Source: Solirubrobacteraceae bacterium
GTDB taxonomy: Bacteria > Actinomycetota > Thermoleophilia > Solirubrobacterales > Solirubrobacteraceae
Assembly: GCA_025935735.1 (NCBI GenBank)
Contig: JAICUS010000286.1
Location: forward strand, 1-7,472
Reading direction: 5' to 3'
DNA length: 7,472 nt
In this document: positions 1 to 5,219 of the stretch, in pieces
How the letters are laid out: the number at the start of each line of letters is the position of its first letter
Numbering within the stretch: position 1 is the stretch's first letter
The notes under the pieces: generated by a model
The model's input: only the letters and a program-made list of their open reading frames with translations
What the model was told of the DNA's origin: nothing
Database searches by the model: none
Translations under genes and position numbers: made by a program

Positions 1-123
1 CTCGCGCTGAAGCTGAAGCTCCCGCACATCCTCCGCCACCGCAGGATCGCGAGCATCCGCGTGACCGGCACCGCGACCGCGCTCCTCCAGACGCGCCGCA
101 TCGCCGCAACGGTCCGCCCATGA
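1..123 (+). CDS. 3' end of a plus-strand gene, product unknown
   Basis: The window opens inside a reading frame that runs from base 1 to a TGA at 121-123 and encodes 40 residues ending in AATVRP. About 38 of 40 codons end in G or C, which strongly suggests real coding sequence. The segment alternates basic and beta-prone stretches (KLKLPHIL, SIRVTGTA, RRIAATVRP). This resembles the final beta strands of Ig-like or cell-surface repeat proteins common in high-GC Actinobacteria, but that is an impression and not a family assignment. The stop codon directly abuts the 3' boundary of the antisense group II intron, so the gene itself is not interrupted. Its original downstream terminator hairpin now lies about 1.9 kb away, beyond the intron. 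Confidence 0.6.
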   Translation, partial: LALKLKLPHILRHRRIASIRVTGTATALLQTRRIAATVRP

Positions 124-192
124 ATCGGGTAGGCGCCGGGCTTACCCCGGCGCCTCCCACACCACCGGACATGCGGGTCCGCATCCGGCGGT
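124..192 (-). ncRNA. Group II intron domains V and VI
   Basis: Domain V spans 192 to 161. Its 9-bp lower helix pairs ACCGCCGGA (192-184) with TCCGGTGGT (169-161). It has a two-nucleotide TG bulge (171-170) and an upper helix TGCG/CGCA (183-180 with 175-172) capped by GACC. The catalytic triad can be read as C190-G189-C188 pairing with GUG, so the middle pair is the G.U wobble typical of the triad; CGC rather than AGC fits group IIC. Domain VI follows: AGGCGCCGGG (155-146) pairs with CCCGGCGCCT (140-131), and an outer GGG/CCC closes around a single unpaired A at 130. That A is the seventh base from the 3' end and is the expected branch point. The RT stop codon lies in the domain VI loop. Confidence 0.85.
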
Positions 193-1539
193 TCGCGTCG
201 CGTCCCGGAAACGGCGGTAGGGATCGAGGAACCCGTGCAGGCCGTGGCTGGTCCAGTAGGCGTTGGTCAGGGTGGTGGAGAGAATCCAGGAGCCCGCGAC
301 ACGCCAGGGTCCTTTGCCGCTGAAGGCCCACTCGTGGGCCCTGTGGCGTTCGGCACCGAGTGCTCGCAGGTTGCGGACCCGGGTTTTGGGCCGCTTCCAT
401 TCCTTCCAGCGCACCTGCCGCAGCCGGCGGCGCAGCCATGCATCGAGATCTGAGAACGGGCGCTCGCCTTCGGCCAACCGAAAGTAGGCCGTCCATCCGA
501 CCGTGAATCGGTTGATGGCGTCGATGCGCCGCTCCATCGCGACACCCCATCGGCGCGCGGTCAGTTCGCGGAGCCGGTCCTTGGCCCGTTGCCGAGACTT
601 CGGGCTGACGCCGATCCTGACCTGGCCGCCGCGACGGTAGAACCCGAACCCCAGAAACGGGCGGGTGCCGGCCGGGGCGACCGCCGACTTGCGTCGGTTC
701 ACGCGCAACTTGAGGCGCTGCTCGATGAACTGGGTGATGCTCGCCATGACCCGCTGCCCGGCGCGCTCGCTGGCCACATAGACCCGCAGGTCGTCGGCAT
801 AGCGAACGAACCGATGGCCACGCCGCTCCAACTCTGCGTCGAGGTCTGAGAGCATGATGTTGGCCAGCAGCGGCGAGAGCGGCGACCCCTGCGGGGTCCC
901 CTGCTCGCTGGGCTGCCAGCCCGCAGCGCTCATGACCCCGGCCTGCAGATAGCGCCGAAGCAGTCGCAGCAGCCGCGGGTCATCGACCCGCCTGGCGATC
1001 CGCGCCATCAACACGTCGTGCCCAACGCGATCAAAGAACGCGTCCAAGTCGACGTCGACCACCCACGCCGCGTCATCCTGCATGAACTGGCGTGCCCGCT
1101 CGACCGCCTGATGGGCCGAGCGGCCGGGCCGAAACCCGTAGCTGTGGTCTGAGAAGTGCGGCTCAAACAGCGGTTCGAGCACTCCCAACACGGCTTGCTG
1201 GATCAAGCGATCCAGCACCGTTGGCACCCCCAACGGCCGCTGCCCACCCGCCGGCTTGGGAATCATCACCCGCCGGACAGGCCGCGGTCGGTAGGTGCCC
1301 GCGTCAAGCGCCGCCCGCACGCCCGGCCAATGCTCCTTGAGCCATGGCCGAAGCTGCGCGGCCGTCATCGCGTCGATGCCCGCGGCACCGGCGTTGCGCT
1401 CGACACGTCTAAGCGCCAAGGCGAGGTTCTCGCGGGACATGACCTGCTCCCACAAGCCCAGCGTCTTGGCGGGGTGAGCATCGGTGTCATCCGGCGCCGG
1501 GCCGCCGCTGCGCTCTGACCGGACGTCCTCGGGCTTCAC
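142..1539 (-). CDS. ltrA: Group II intron reverse transcriptase/maturase
   Basis: This 465-residue intron-encoded protein reverse-transcribes the intron RNA during retrohoming and acts as maturase for its splicing. N-terminal RT motifs include the VMIPKPAGGQRPLG block (91-104) and HSYGFRPGRSAHQA (132-145). The catalytic palm has VDVDLDAFFDRV (161-172), QGTPQGSPLSPLLANI (213-228) and YADD (247-250), so the aspartates are intact. The maturase (GIIM/X) domain includes GWTAYFRLAE (348-357) and the basic LDAWLRRRLRQVRWKEWKRP stretch (365-384). No HNH endonuclease domain follows, as in group IIC IEPs. The GTG start at 1539 has a GGAGG directly against it, which is very short spacing. An internal ATG at residue 34, behind GGGAGCAGG, is an alternative, but residues 28-50 look like family sequence. 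The ORF runs through domain V and stops with TAA (144-142) in the domain VI loop. Confidence 0.93.
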   Translation of the reverse strand: MKPEDVRSERSGGPAPDDTDAHPAKTLGLWEQVMSRENLALALRRVERNAGAAGIDAMTAAQLRPWLKEHWPGVRAALDAGTYRPRPVRRVMIPKPAGGQRPLGVPTVLDRLIQQAVLGVLEPLFEPHFSDHSYGFRPGRSAHQAVERARQFMQDDAAWVVDVDLDAFFDRVGHDVLMARIARRVDDPRLLRLLRRYLQAGVMSAAGWQPSEQGTPQGSPLSPLLANIMLSDLDAELERRGHRFVRYADDLRVYVASERAGQRVMASITQFIEQRLKLRVNRRKSAVAPAGTRPFLGFGFYRRGGQVRIGVSPKSRQRAKDRLRELTARRWGVAMERRIDAINRFTVGWTAYFRLAEGERPFSDLDAWLRRRLRQVRWKEWKRPKTRVRNLRALGAERHRAHEWAFSGKGPWRVAGSWILSTTLTNAYWTSHGLHGFLDPYRRFRDATRTAGCGPACPVVWEAPG

Positions 1540-2053
1540 CCTCCGACGCTCCCGGCCAGGCCCCCAAACAGGGGGTTGGCTGCGGTCATCGCTGCGGCCA
1601 CGAGCACGAACGTCTTGGCGCTCGGCTTCGCGTTCGGCCCTTCCCAGCCACCCACACGATCCCGGCTGGTACTACGGCCTCTGCTGACTTCTCCGCGGCG
1701 AGCAGCAGCCTCCCGGCCACCGCCGTCCCTTACCACCCGACGATCAACCTCGCGGTGGACGGGCATCCCAGGACACCCACGGAGATCTCCCCGGATAAGA
1801 ACGACAGCCTTCCCCGCACGCCTGCCGCATTTACGTGACGGCCTCTTGATGACCATGAGCTTCGCCGCGTCGTGCCGGCTCGCCCAGACCGCCCCGCCTC
1901 CAATGCGATTCGTGTCCCTCAGGCCACGGGTTACGCCTCCGGCTTCCTTCCCACCCCGCCTCGCGGCGACGCAGTTGCCCTCGGCTTGTGTCGGGATCAT
2001 CACCTTCACGGGGGACTCACACCCCCAAGCTGCCGCCCATGCCGGGCGTACAC
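1540..2053 (-). ncRNA. Group II intron 5' ribozyme part (domains I-III, start of IV)
   Basis: These 514 bases upstream of the RT start carry the structural RNA of the intron. From the 5' end they contain GTGTACGCCCGGCATGGGCG, where CGCCC and GGGCG can pair as the first helix, then a GGGGGTGTGAGTCCCCC hairpin near 2025-2009 on the minus strand. Next come the AAGCCGAGGGCAACTGCG block and, near the ORF, GAGAAGTCAGCAGAGGCCGT (about 1692-1673). These blocks resemble those of other bacterial introns of this kind. Open reading frames crossing this stretch on either strand are not convincing genes. I could not place EBS1 or EBS3 with confidence by eye. Confidence 0.75.
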
Positions 2054-2059
2054 GACAAT

Positions 2060-2077
2060 GGCCCTGCATGCAGGGCC
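2060..2077. terminator. Perfect 18-bp palindrome, shared terminator hairpin
   Basis: GGCCCTGCATGCAGGGCC is a perfect inverted repeat that folds into a 7-bp stem with a CATG loop. On the plus strand it is followed by TTTCC, and on the minus strand by ATTGTC and then the intron. It lies 10 bases past the tRNA-Thr 3' end. Before the intron inserted, it would have lain about 6 bases past the stop of the plus-strand gene ending at 123. It therefore probably served as a bidirectional terminator for two convergent units, and it supplied the stem-loop that group IIC introns recognise. Confidence 0.7.
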
Positions 2078-2086
2078 TTTCCGAGG

Positions 2087-2128
2087 AGCCCTCTGCCGGA
2101 CTCGAACCGGCGACCCCTTCCTTACCAT
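2087..2128 (-). tRNA. tRNA-Thr(GGT) 3' half, remnant at an attachment site
   Basis: Reading the minus strand from 2128, the sequence gives an anticodon loop ATGGTAA (T33, anticodon GGT, A37), the stem half GGAAG and variable bases GGGTC. A T arm GCCGG-TTCGAGT-CCGGC follows, then the 3' acceptor strand AGAGGGC and discriminator T at 2087. CCA is not encoded (CCT follows). The expected 5' half is missing: upstream there is CTTCA, which mispairs once with GGAAG, and no D arm or matching GCCCTCT acceptor strand. This is therefore not a functional tRNA. A clean break at the anticodon loop with an intact 3' half is what a tyrosine-recombinase element leaves at the distal end of its insertion. Identity as Thr(GGT) rests on the loop and T arm; the attachment-site role is inference. 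Confidence 0.8.
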
Positions 2129-2225
2129 TGAAGCCATTCTTGTGGTGAAAGGTGCTCATTTGCAGCGACTTCCACTCGGCCTCGTCTGGCAGCGATAGCC
2201 GCACGTGCGGGAGTTCTGTGGGCGC

Positions 2226-2245
2226 GTGTTCCGCTGGTGTTCCGC
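2226..2245 (+). repeat. Tandem direct repeat GTGTTCCGC x2
   Basis: GTGTTCCGC occurs at 2226-2234 and again at 2237-2245, an 11-bp period of about one helical turn. It lies about 100 bp inside the tRNA-type att site and no convincing gene covers it. Tyrosine recombinases with an arm-binding N-terminal domain use short direct repeats in such positions, so these may be arm-type sites. Only the repeat itself is seen. Confidence 0.45.
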
Positions 2246-2265
2246 GCTTCTCGCGAGACGGGTCG

Positions 2266-2291
2266 CCGGGCTCCACGTGGAACGAGCCCGG
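2266..2291. repeat. 8-bp inverted repeat with 10-nt loop
   Basis: CCGGGCTC (2266-2273) pairs with GAGCCCGG (2284-2291) around CACGTGGAAC, and the loop start overlaps a CCACGTGG palindrome. There is no T-run after it, so it is a poor intrinsic terminator. A further short stem, GGCCGT/ACGGCC with a five-base loop (2318-2334), and the palindrome CCGCACGTGCGG (2199-2210) lie in the same non-coding stretch 2129-2385, which otherwise holds nothing I recognise. Recombinase-associated DNA or a transcription stop before the cargo is possible. Confidence 0.4.
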
Positions 2292-2371
2292 TCGTACGGC
2301 GACGAAACCGCCGCGACGGCCGTCTAAAACGGCCCTGTCCGTCGGCCGGCTGCTACGTCGTCGCGACTCGA

Positions 2372-2377
2372 TACGGT
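2372..2377 (+). promoter_or_regulatory. -10-like box TACGGT for a leaderless transcript
   Basis: TACGGT lies 8 bases before the ATG at 2386, and no purine-rich ribosome-binding site precedes that ATG. In Actinobacteria a TANNNT box at this distance typically drives a leaderless mRNA that starts at or next to the start codon. No good -35 hexamer is visible. The same arrangement recurs before 4407 and 5220. Confidence 0.4.
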
Positions 2378-2385
2378 GGGCAAAC

Positions 2386-3141
2386 ATGAGCGTCACCACG
2401 AGCGGCACCATTCGTGACGAACCAACCGCGCTCGCGGCGCACCATCCGATGGGCCTGTCAACAGGCGTCTTCGATGAAGTTCGCGGCTCCTGGCCGGAGT
2501 TGATCGCCGAGGCGTGCGCTTTCTCGACGTACGCGATCGAGCTGTCGGCGCTATCGGAGGACGAGCTTCCGGGGCTGGTGGAGTACCTGGCCGCCTCGCC
2601 GCGGCTTCCGTTCCGCTATGTGAGCGTCCATGCGCCCGTGAAGGATCGCGAGCTCGACGAGGCAGCCAGTGCTCGCGCTCTGAGCGAGCTCCCGCTCTGG
2701 GTGAGATCGATCGTGACTCATCCCGACGCGCTAGACGAACTCGCGCCCTACCGCGGGCTCGGAACACGCGTGGTCTTGGAGAACATGGATGACCGCAAGC
2801 GCACCGGGCACACGGCGGACGAGCTCGAGCTCGTCTTCAACGAGCTGCCCGAGGCTGGTCTCTGCCTTGACGTCGCACACGCGAGCTCGATCGATCCCAC
2901 GATGGACGTTGCCGAGGAGTTGCTCGATCGGTTCCGCTCGCGGCTGCGACAGGTGCATGTGAGCTCGCTGCGCGAGGGCCGTCACGTTCCGCTCACCCGC
3001 GACGACGAGGAGCGATTCGCCAGGATCCTTGAGCGCTGCCGCGACGTGCCGTGGATCCTCGAAGCGCGGCCGCCTGATCGGTGGCTGGTTGAGCTCAAGA
3101 CGACGACGCTGTTCGCCGTCGGCGCACCGGCAGTCGTCTAG
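2386..3141 (+). CDS. Xylose-isomerase-like TIM-barrel protein (AP endonuclease 2 / sugar phosphate isomerase superfamily)
   Basis: This 251-residue protein has the sequence pattern of the xylose isomerase-like TIM barrel fold, which covers sugar phosphate isomerases/epimerases and endonuclease IV. Barrel strands with metal-ligand candidates appear in order: FRYVSVHAP (77-84, H82), TRVVLENMD (128-135, E132), AGLCLDVAHAS (157-167, D162 and H165), RQVHVSS (188-194, H191) and WILEARP (223-229, E226). The E-D-H-E set suggests a divalent metal site. The substrate cannot be told; the fold serves both sugar and DNA chemistry. The ATG at 2386 was chosen because the frame upstream to 2152 is Ser/Arg-rich and lacks family features, and because TACGGT lies 8 bases before it. 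Only 5 bases separate it from the nucleotidyltransferase gene, so the two probably form an operon and act together. Confidence 0.8.
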   Translation: MSVTTSGTIRDEPTALAAHHPMGLSTGVFDEVRGSWPELIAEACAFSTYAIELSALSEDELPGLVEYLAASPRLPFRYVSVHAPVKDRELDEAASARALSELPLWVRSIVTHPDALDELAPYRGLGTRVVLENMDDRKRTGHTADELELVFNELPEAGLCLDVAHASSIDPTMDVAEELLDRFRSRLRQVHVSSLREGRHVPLTRDDEERFARILERCRDVPWILEARPPDRWLVELKTTTLFAVGAPAVV

Positions 3142-3146
3142 CGATC

Positions 3147-4139
3147 GTGAACGAGGCGCGTGGCATCGCCGGCCTCGAGGCTGCCACGGGCACCCGGTTC
3201 ACGCGCATCGCGGCCGCTCGCACGCGGACTGAACGCCGGCTCGGCGAGCGCCGGGAGCGATTCGACTCCGTCAGCATCGACGCGGGAGCGACGGTCGTCC
3301 TGATGGGGTCGTGGGGTCGCCGCGAGGTCACCAGCGAGAGCGACGACGATTTCATGGTTCTGTTTGACGGACCGCGCCGCGAGAACGCGCAGCCTGGACT
3401 CGCTTGGGTGGCTGAGGTTCTCCGCGCCCGCGCGCCCGGTCCGGAGGAGATGTTCGGCGCGCAGGTGTGGCTCGAGGACCTGCGCGGCAAGATCGGCCGC
3501 GACGAGGACACCAACACCAACCTCACGCGTCGCATGCTGTTCGTACTCGAGTCCGTGCCGGTGTGCGGCGAGCAGGCGTACCGACGAGCGCGGCGCGCGC
3601 TGCTCACGGGCTATCTCGAGGCCAACGTCAAGCACCATCGCCCGCCGCGGTTTCTGCTCAACGACGTGATCCGGTACTGGCGGACGATCGCGGTCGACTT
3701 CGAGAGCAAGATGCGAGCGCGCAAGGGCGAGGGCTGGGGTCTGCGCAACGCCAAGCTCAGGCTCTCGCGCAAGGCGCTGTTCGCCGGCGGCCTGCTCCCC
3801 GTGCTCGAGTGCCATCGCTATGCCGCCGATGACATGCTCGACTACCTCGACGAGCGGATGTCGGTCGCTCCGCTTGATCGGATCGCCGATGCGTTCGTGG
3901 ATCACCACGCCCTCGACGCCGGCGTTCGCGCGCTCAGCGCCTACGATGCGTTCCTGGCGATCCTCCACGATAGAGAGCAACGCAGCAGGCTCAGGGAGCT
4001 CGGCGCTGACGGTGCGCGGGACTCCCCAGTGTTCACGCGCGTGGCGGAACTCGGCGAGCACTTCGAGGCCGGGCTGCTGTCGCTGTTGTTCGACGTTCCC
4101 GAGCTGCGCCGCTGGGTCCGCGAGTACATCGTCTTCTGA
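3147..4139 (+). CDS. GlnD/DUF294-type nucleotidyltransferase
   Basis: This 330-residue protein has a polymerase-beta-superfamily nucleotidyltransferase core. The signature is MGSWGRREVTSESDDDFMVL (53-72): G54-S55 begin the GS loop, and S65-D66-x-D68 supply the two metal-binding aspartates. The spacing resembles GlnD (uridylyltransferase) and DUF294-like enzymes. A third acidic residue may come from the WLEDLRGKIGRDED region (108-121). The C-terminal two thirds is helical, with a conserved-looking block LLNDVIRYWRTIAVDFESK (170-188) and GWGLRNAKLRLSRKALFAGG (196-215), and has no recognisable second domain. Such enzymes transfer NMP to a protein, RNA or small molecule; the target is unknown. 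The GTG start at 3147 lies 5 bases after the upstream stop with no clear ribosome-binding site, suggesting translational coupling with the TIM-barrel gene. Confidence 0.8.
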   Translation: MNEARGIAGLEAATGTRFTRIAAARTRTERRLGERRERFDSVSIDAGATVVLMGSWGRREVTSESDDDFMVLFDGPRRENAQPGLAWVAEVLRARAPGPEEMFGAQVWLEDLRGKIGRDEDTNTNLTRRMLFVLESVPVCGEQAYRRARRALLTGYLEANVKHHRPPRFLLNDVIRYWRTIAVDFESKMRARKGEGWGLRNAKLRLSRKALFAGGLLPVLECHRYAADDMLDYLDERMSVAPLDRIADAFVDHHALDAGVRALSAYDAFLAILHDREQRSRLRELGADGARDSPVFTRVAELGEHFEAGLLSLLFDVPELRRWVREYIVF

Positions 4140-4393
4140 TCGCTCGGGCAGCTGCTTCGCTTGCGGTGACGCTCCCACGCGCGGCGCCGCGGGCCGGCGC
4201 GCCCGTCGCGCTCGCCTTCGCAGCAGGAGAGGCTCTGAAGACGGGGTCGCTGCAGACCCAATGGGGCTGGCGGCCGCCGCGCTGATCGCCTCCCGGCTGA
4301 CGATGCCGGGCGCCGGCGTTGTGGATGTCTCGTTCATCGATGGGGCGCTGCGATGACTGCTTCGGGGCCCGGGAAAGCGTCCGCGTCGCGCCG

Positions 4394-4399
4394 TAGCCT
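4394..4399 (+). promoter_or_regulatory. -10-like box TAGCCT for a leaderless transcript
   Basis: TAGCCT lies 7 bases before the GTG at 4407, matching the TANNNT plus 7-8 nt arrangement seen at 2372 and 5206. No ribosome-binding site or strong -35 is visible. The gap after the nucleotidyltransferase stop (4140-4406) holds GC-rich imperfect inverted repeats around 4180-4210 but no convincing terminator or gene. Confidence 0.4.
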
Positions 4400-4406
4400 G
4401 CGCGCC

Positions 4407-5183
4407 GTGGATCGAGACGACGACGAGCAAGACGATTTCGCCGGCGTAAAAGACACGGACGAGCTGTGCCGGCGGCTGCTCGGCCCAGCCGGTCAGGGCT
4501 TCGGAAACGGCCACCATCAGGAGATCGTCGAGGTGCTAGCCAGGGTCCGTGACCCGGGCGACCTGACCGCATTCTTCGCCGCCCTGCTGATCTGCACAAG
4601 CACGCGCTGGGACCGTGTCACGGGCCGGCTGATCGCCGCCCTCGAAACCGGAGGCGTCCTCAGAGACGAGGAGCTCGACGAGCTCGCCAACGCGCTGGTC
4701 GTCGACGCCCTCGTGGTCGAGTTCCCGGCCACGTGGCTGTCGCCCGAGTGGCTCGAGATCGATTCCTCCCGTCCGCAGAGCGCTCGCCGGGTTCCGGCAG
4801 ACGAGCACACGCCGATCACCCTCGCGCGACGGATCGCGCCGCCGCTGCGCCGCTGGTCGACGCGGCGTGTGCTGATGACCGACCCCGGCCGGTACGCCGA
4901 GTTGCTCGACCTGGCCGACCGGTTGGATCTGGATGGCCGCGCCGGGCTCCTGCTCGGGCTGCTCGACGCGCGCTACTCGCTGGCGACCGACGACCGCCGT
5001 CAACTGATGCAGCGCGCACTCGCGACCGGCATTGCGCGCGTACGACGCGCCGCGCTCGACCTCATGACAGAACTCGACGGCGCAGATGCGGCCCTGGCAC
5101 GCGCACGGAGCGACCGCGACACCACCGTCCGCGGCTGGCGACCACCTGAGCTCACGCTCAGCGACTCGCTCACGCTGCTGTAG
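4407..5183 (+). CDS. Hypothetical helical protein, possibly HEAT-like
   Basis: I do not recognise this protein. From the GTG at 4407 it has 258 residues; an upstream in-frame ATG at 4353 would add 18 residues rich in Ser, Ala, Arg and Lys. The GTG is preferred because a TAGCCT box lies 7 bases before it and because the product then starts with the acidic run DRDDDEQDDF. There is no signal peptide or membrane segment. Sequence is almost entirely amphipathic helix. The region 170-245 (from RYAELLDLADRLDLDGRAGL to the TELDGADAALARARSDRD stretch) reads like two or three HEAT-type hairpins. The middle contains a Trp-rich stretch, TWLSPEWLEI. No catalytic motif is seen. It lies between the TIM-barrel/nucleotidyltransferase pair and the DUF6933 gene on the same strand. 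Third codon positions are strongly G/C, so the frame is credible. Confidence 0.65.
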   Translation: MDRDDDEQDDFAGVKDTDELCRRLLGPAGQGFGNGHHQEIVEVLARVRDPGDLTAFFAALLICTSTRWDRVTGRLIAALETGGVLRDEELDELANALVVDALVVEFPATWLSPEWLEIDSSRPQSARRVPADEHTPITLARRIAPPLRRWSTRRVLMTDPGRYAELLDLADRLDLDGRAGLLLGLLDARYSLATDDRRQLMQRALATGIARVRRAALDLMTELDGADAALARARSDRDTTVRGWRPPELTLSDSLTLL

Positions 5184-5205
5184 AGACCTCCCCGACGCCT
5201 GTGAG

Positions 5206-5211
5206 TAGGCT
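5206..5211 (+). promoter_or_regulatory. -10-like box TAGGCT for a leaderless transcript
   Basis: TAGGCT lies 8 bases before the GTG at 5220, and no ribosome-binding site intervenes. That GTG gives the N-terminus MILRCT, which matches how DUF6933 proteins normally begin. This makes the start choice, and hence the leaderless reading, firmer here than at the other two genes. Confidence 0.45.
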
Positions 5212-5219
5212 TGCGGCGC

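Larger units (their letters stand above)
124..2053 (-). mobile_element. Complete group II intron, probably group IIC, with ORF
   Basis: A full-length group II intron of about 1930 nt lies on the minus strand. The 5' end is read at 2053 as GTGTACGCCCGGC, close to the GUGYG consensus. It is followed by conserved-looking domain I sequence, such as AAGCCGAGGGCAACTGCG near 1987-1970. The 3' end is read at 124 as CTACCCGAT, giving the usual AY ending. Domain V (161-192) and domain VI (124-160) are recognisable, and the maturase ORF lies in domain IV. The 5' exon ends in a perfect stem-loop followed by ATTGTC, and the 3' exon begins with T. Insertion behind a terminator-like hairpin at TTGTY|T is the known habit of group IIC introns. 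The subclass is inferred from target, triad and IEP type, not from an alignment. Joining the exons gives TGA followed by GACAATGGCCC on the plus strand, a sensible gene-terminator junction. Confidence 0.88.

Noticed and set aside
2087..2160. Complete functional tRNA at the tRNA-Thr remnant
   Set aside because: No D arm and no 5' acceptor strand complementary to AGAGGGC can be found upstream, and the anticodon stem has a mismatch.
1576..2198. Plus-strand frames across the intron 5' half and tRNA remnant, with phrases like CRTRTGDPFLTIE
   Set aside because: These are translations of the antisense of tRNA-Thr and of intron RNA. This peptide style is a familiar artefact of tRNA regions.
2152..2385. 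N-terminal extension of the TIM-barrel gene to an upstream ATG
   Set aside because: The extra 78 residues are Ser/Arg/Pro-rich with no fold features, and they overlap the repeats at the element's left end.
1536..2411. Long minus-strand open frame (291 codons) upstream of the RT
   Set aside because: It runs through the intron ribozyme region, the terminator and the tRNA fragment. It has no family features, and its open state is explained by high GC.
4180..4210. GC-rich inverted repeat as terminator after the nucleotidyltransferase
   Set aside because: The arms pair only imperfectly and there is no T-run; such stems are expected by chance at this GC content.
4261..4356. Possible 31-codon gene MGLAAAALIASRLTMPGAGV... 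overlapping ATG 4353 by ATGA
   Set aside because: It is very short, with no matching family and no well-placed ribosome-binding site. It is in a frame already open from an upstream shadow.
3138..4517. 459-codon minus-strand open frame opposite the nucleotidyltransferase
   Set aside because: It is a GC-driven shadow. The plus strand has clear nucleotidyltransferase motifs and the expected third-position bias.
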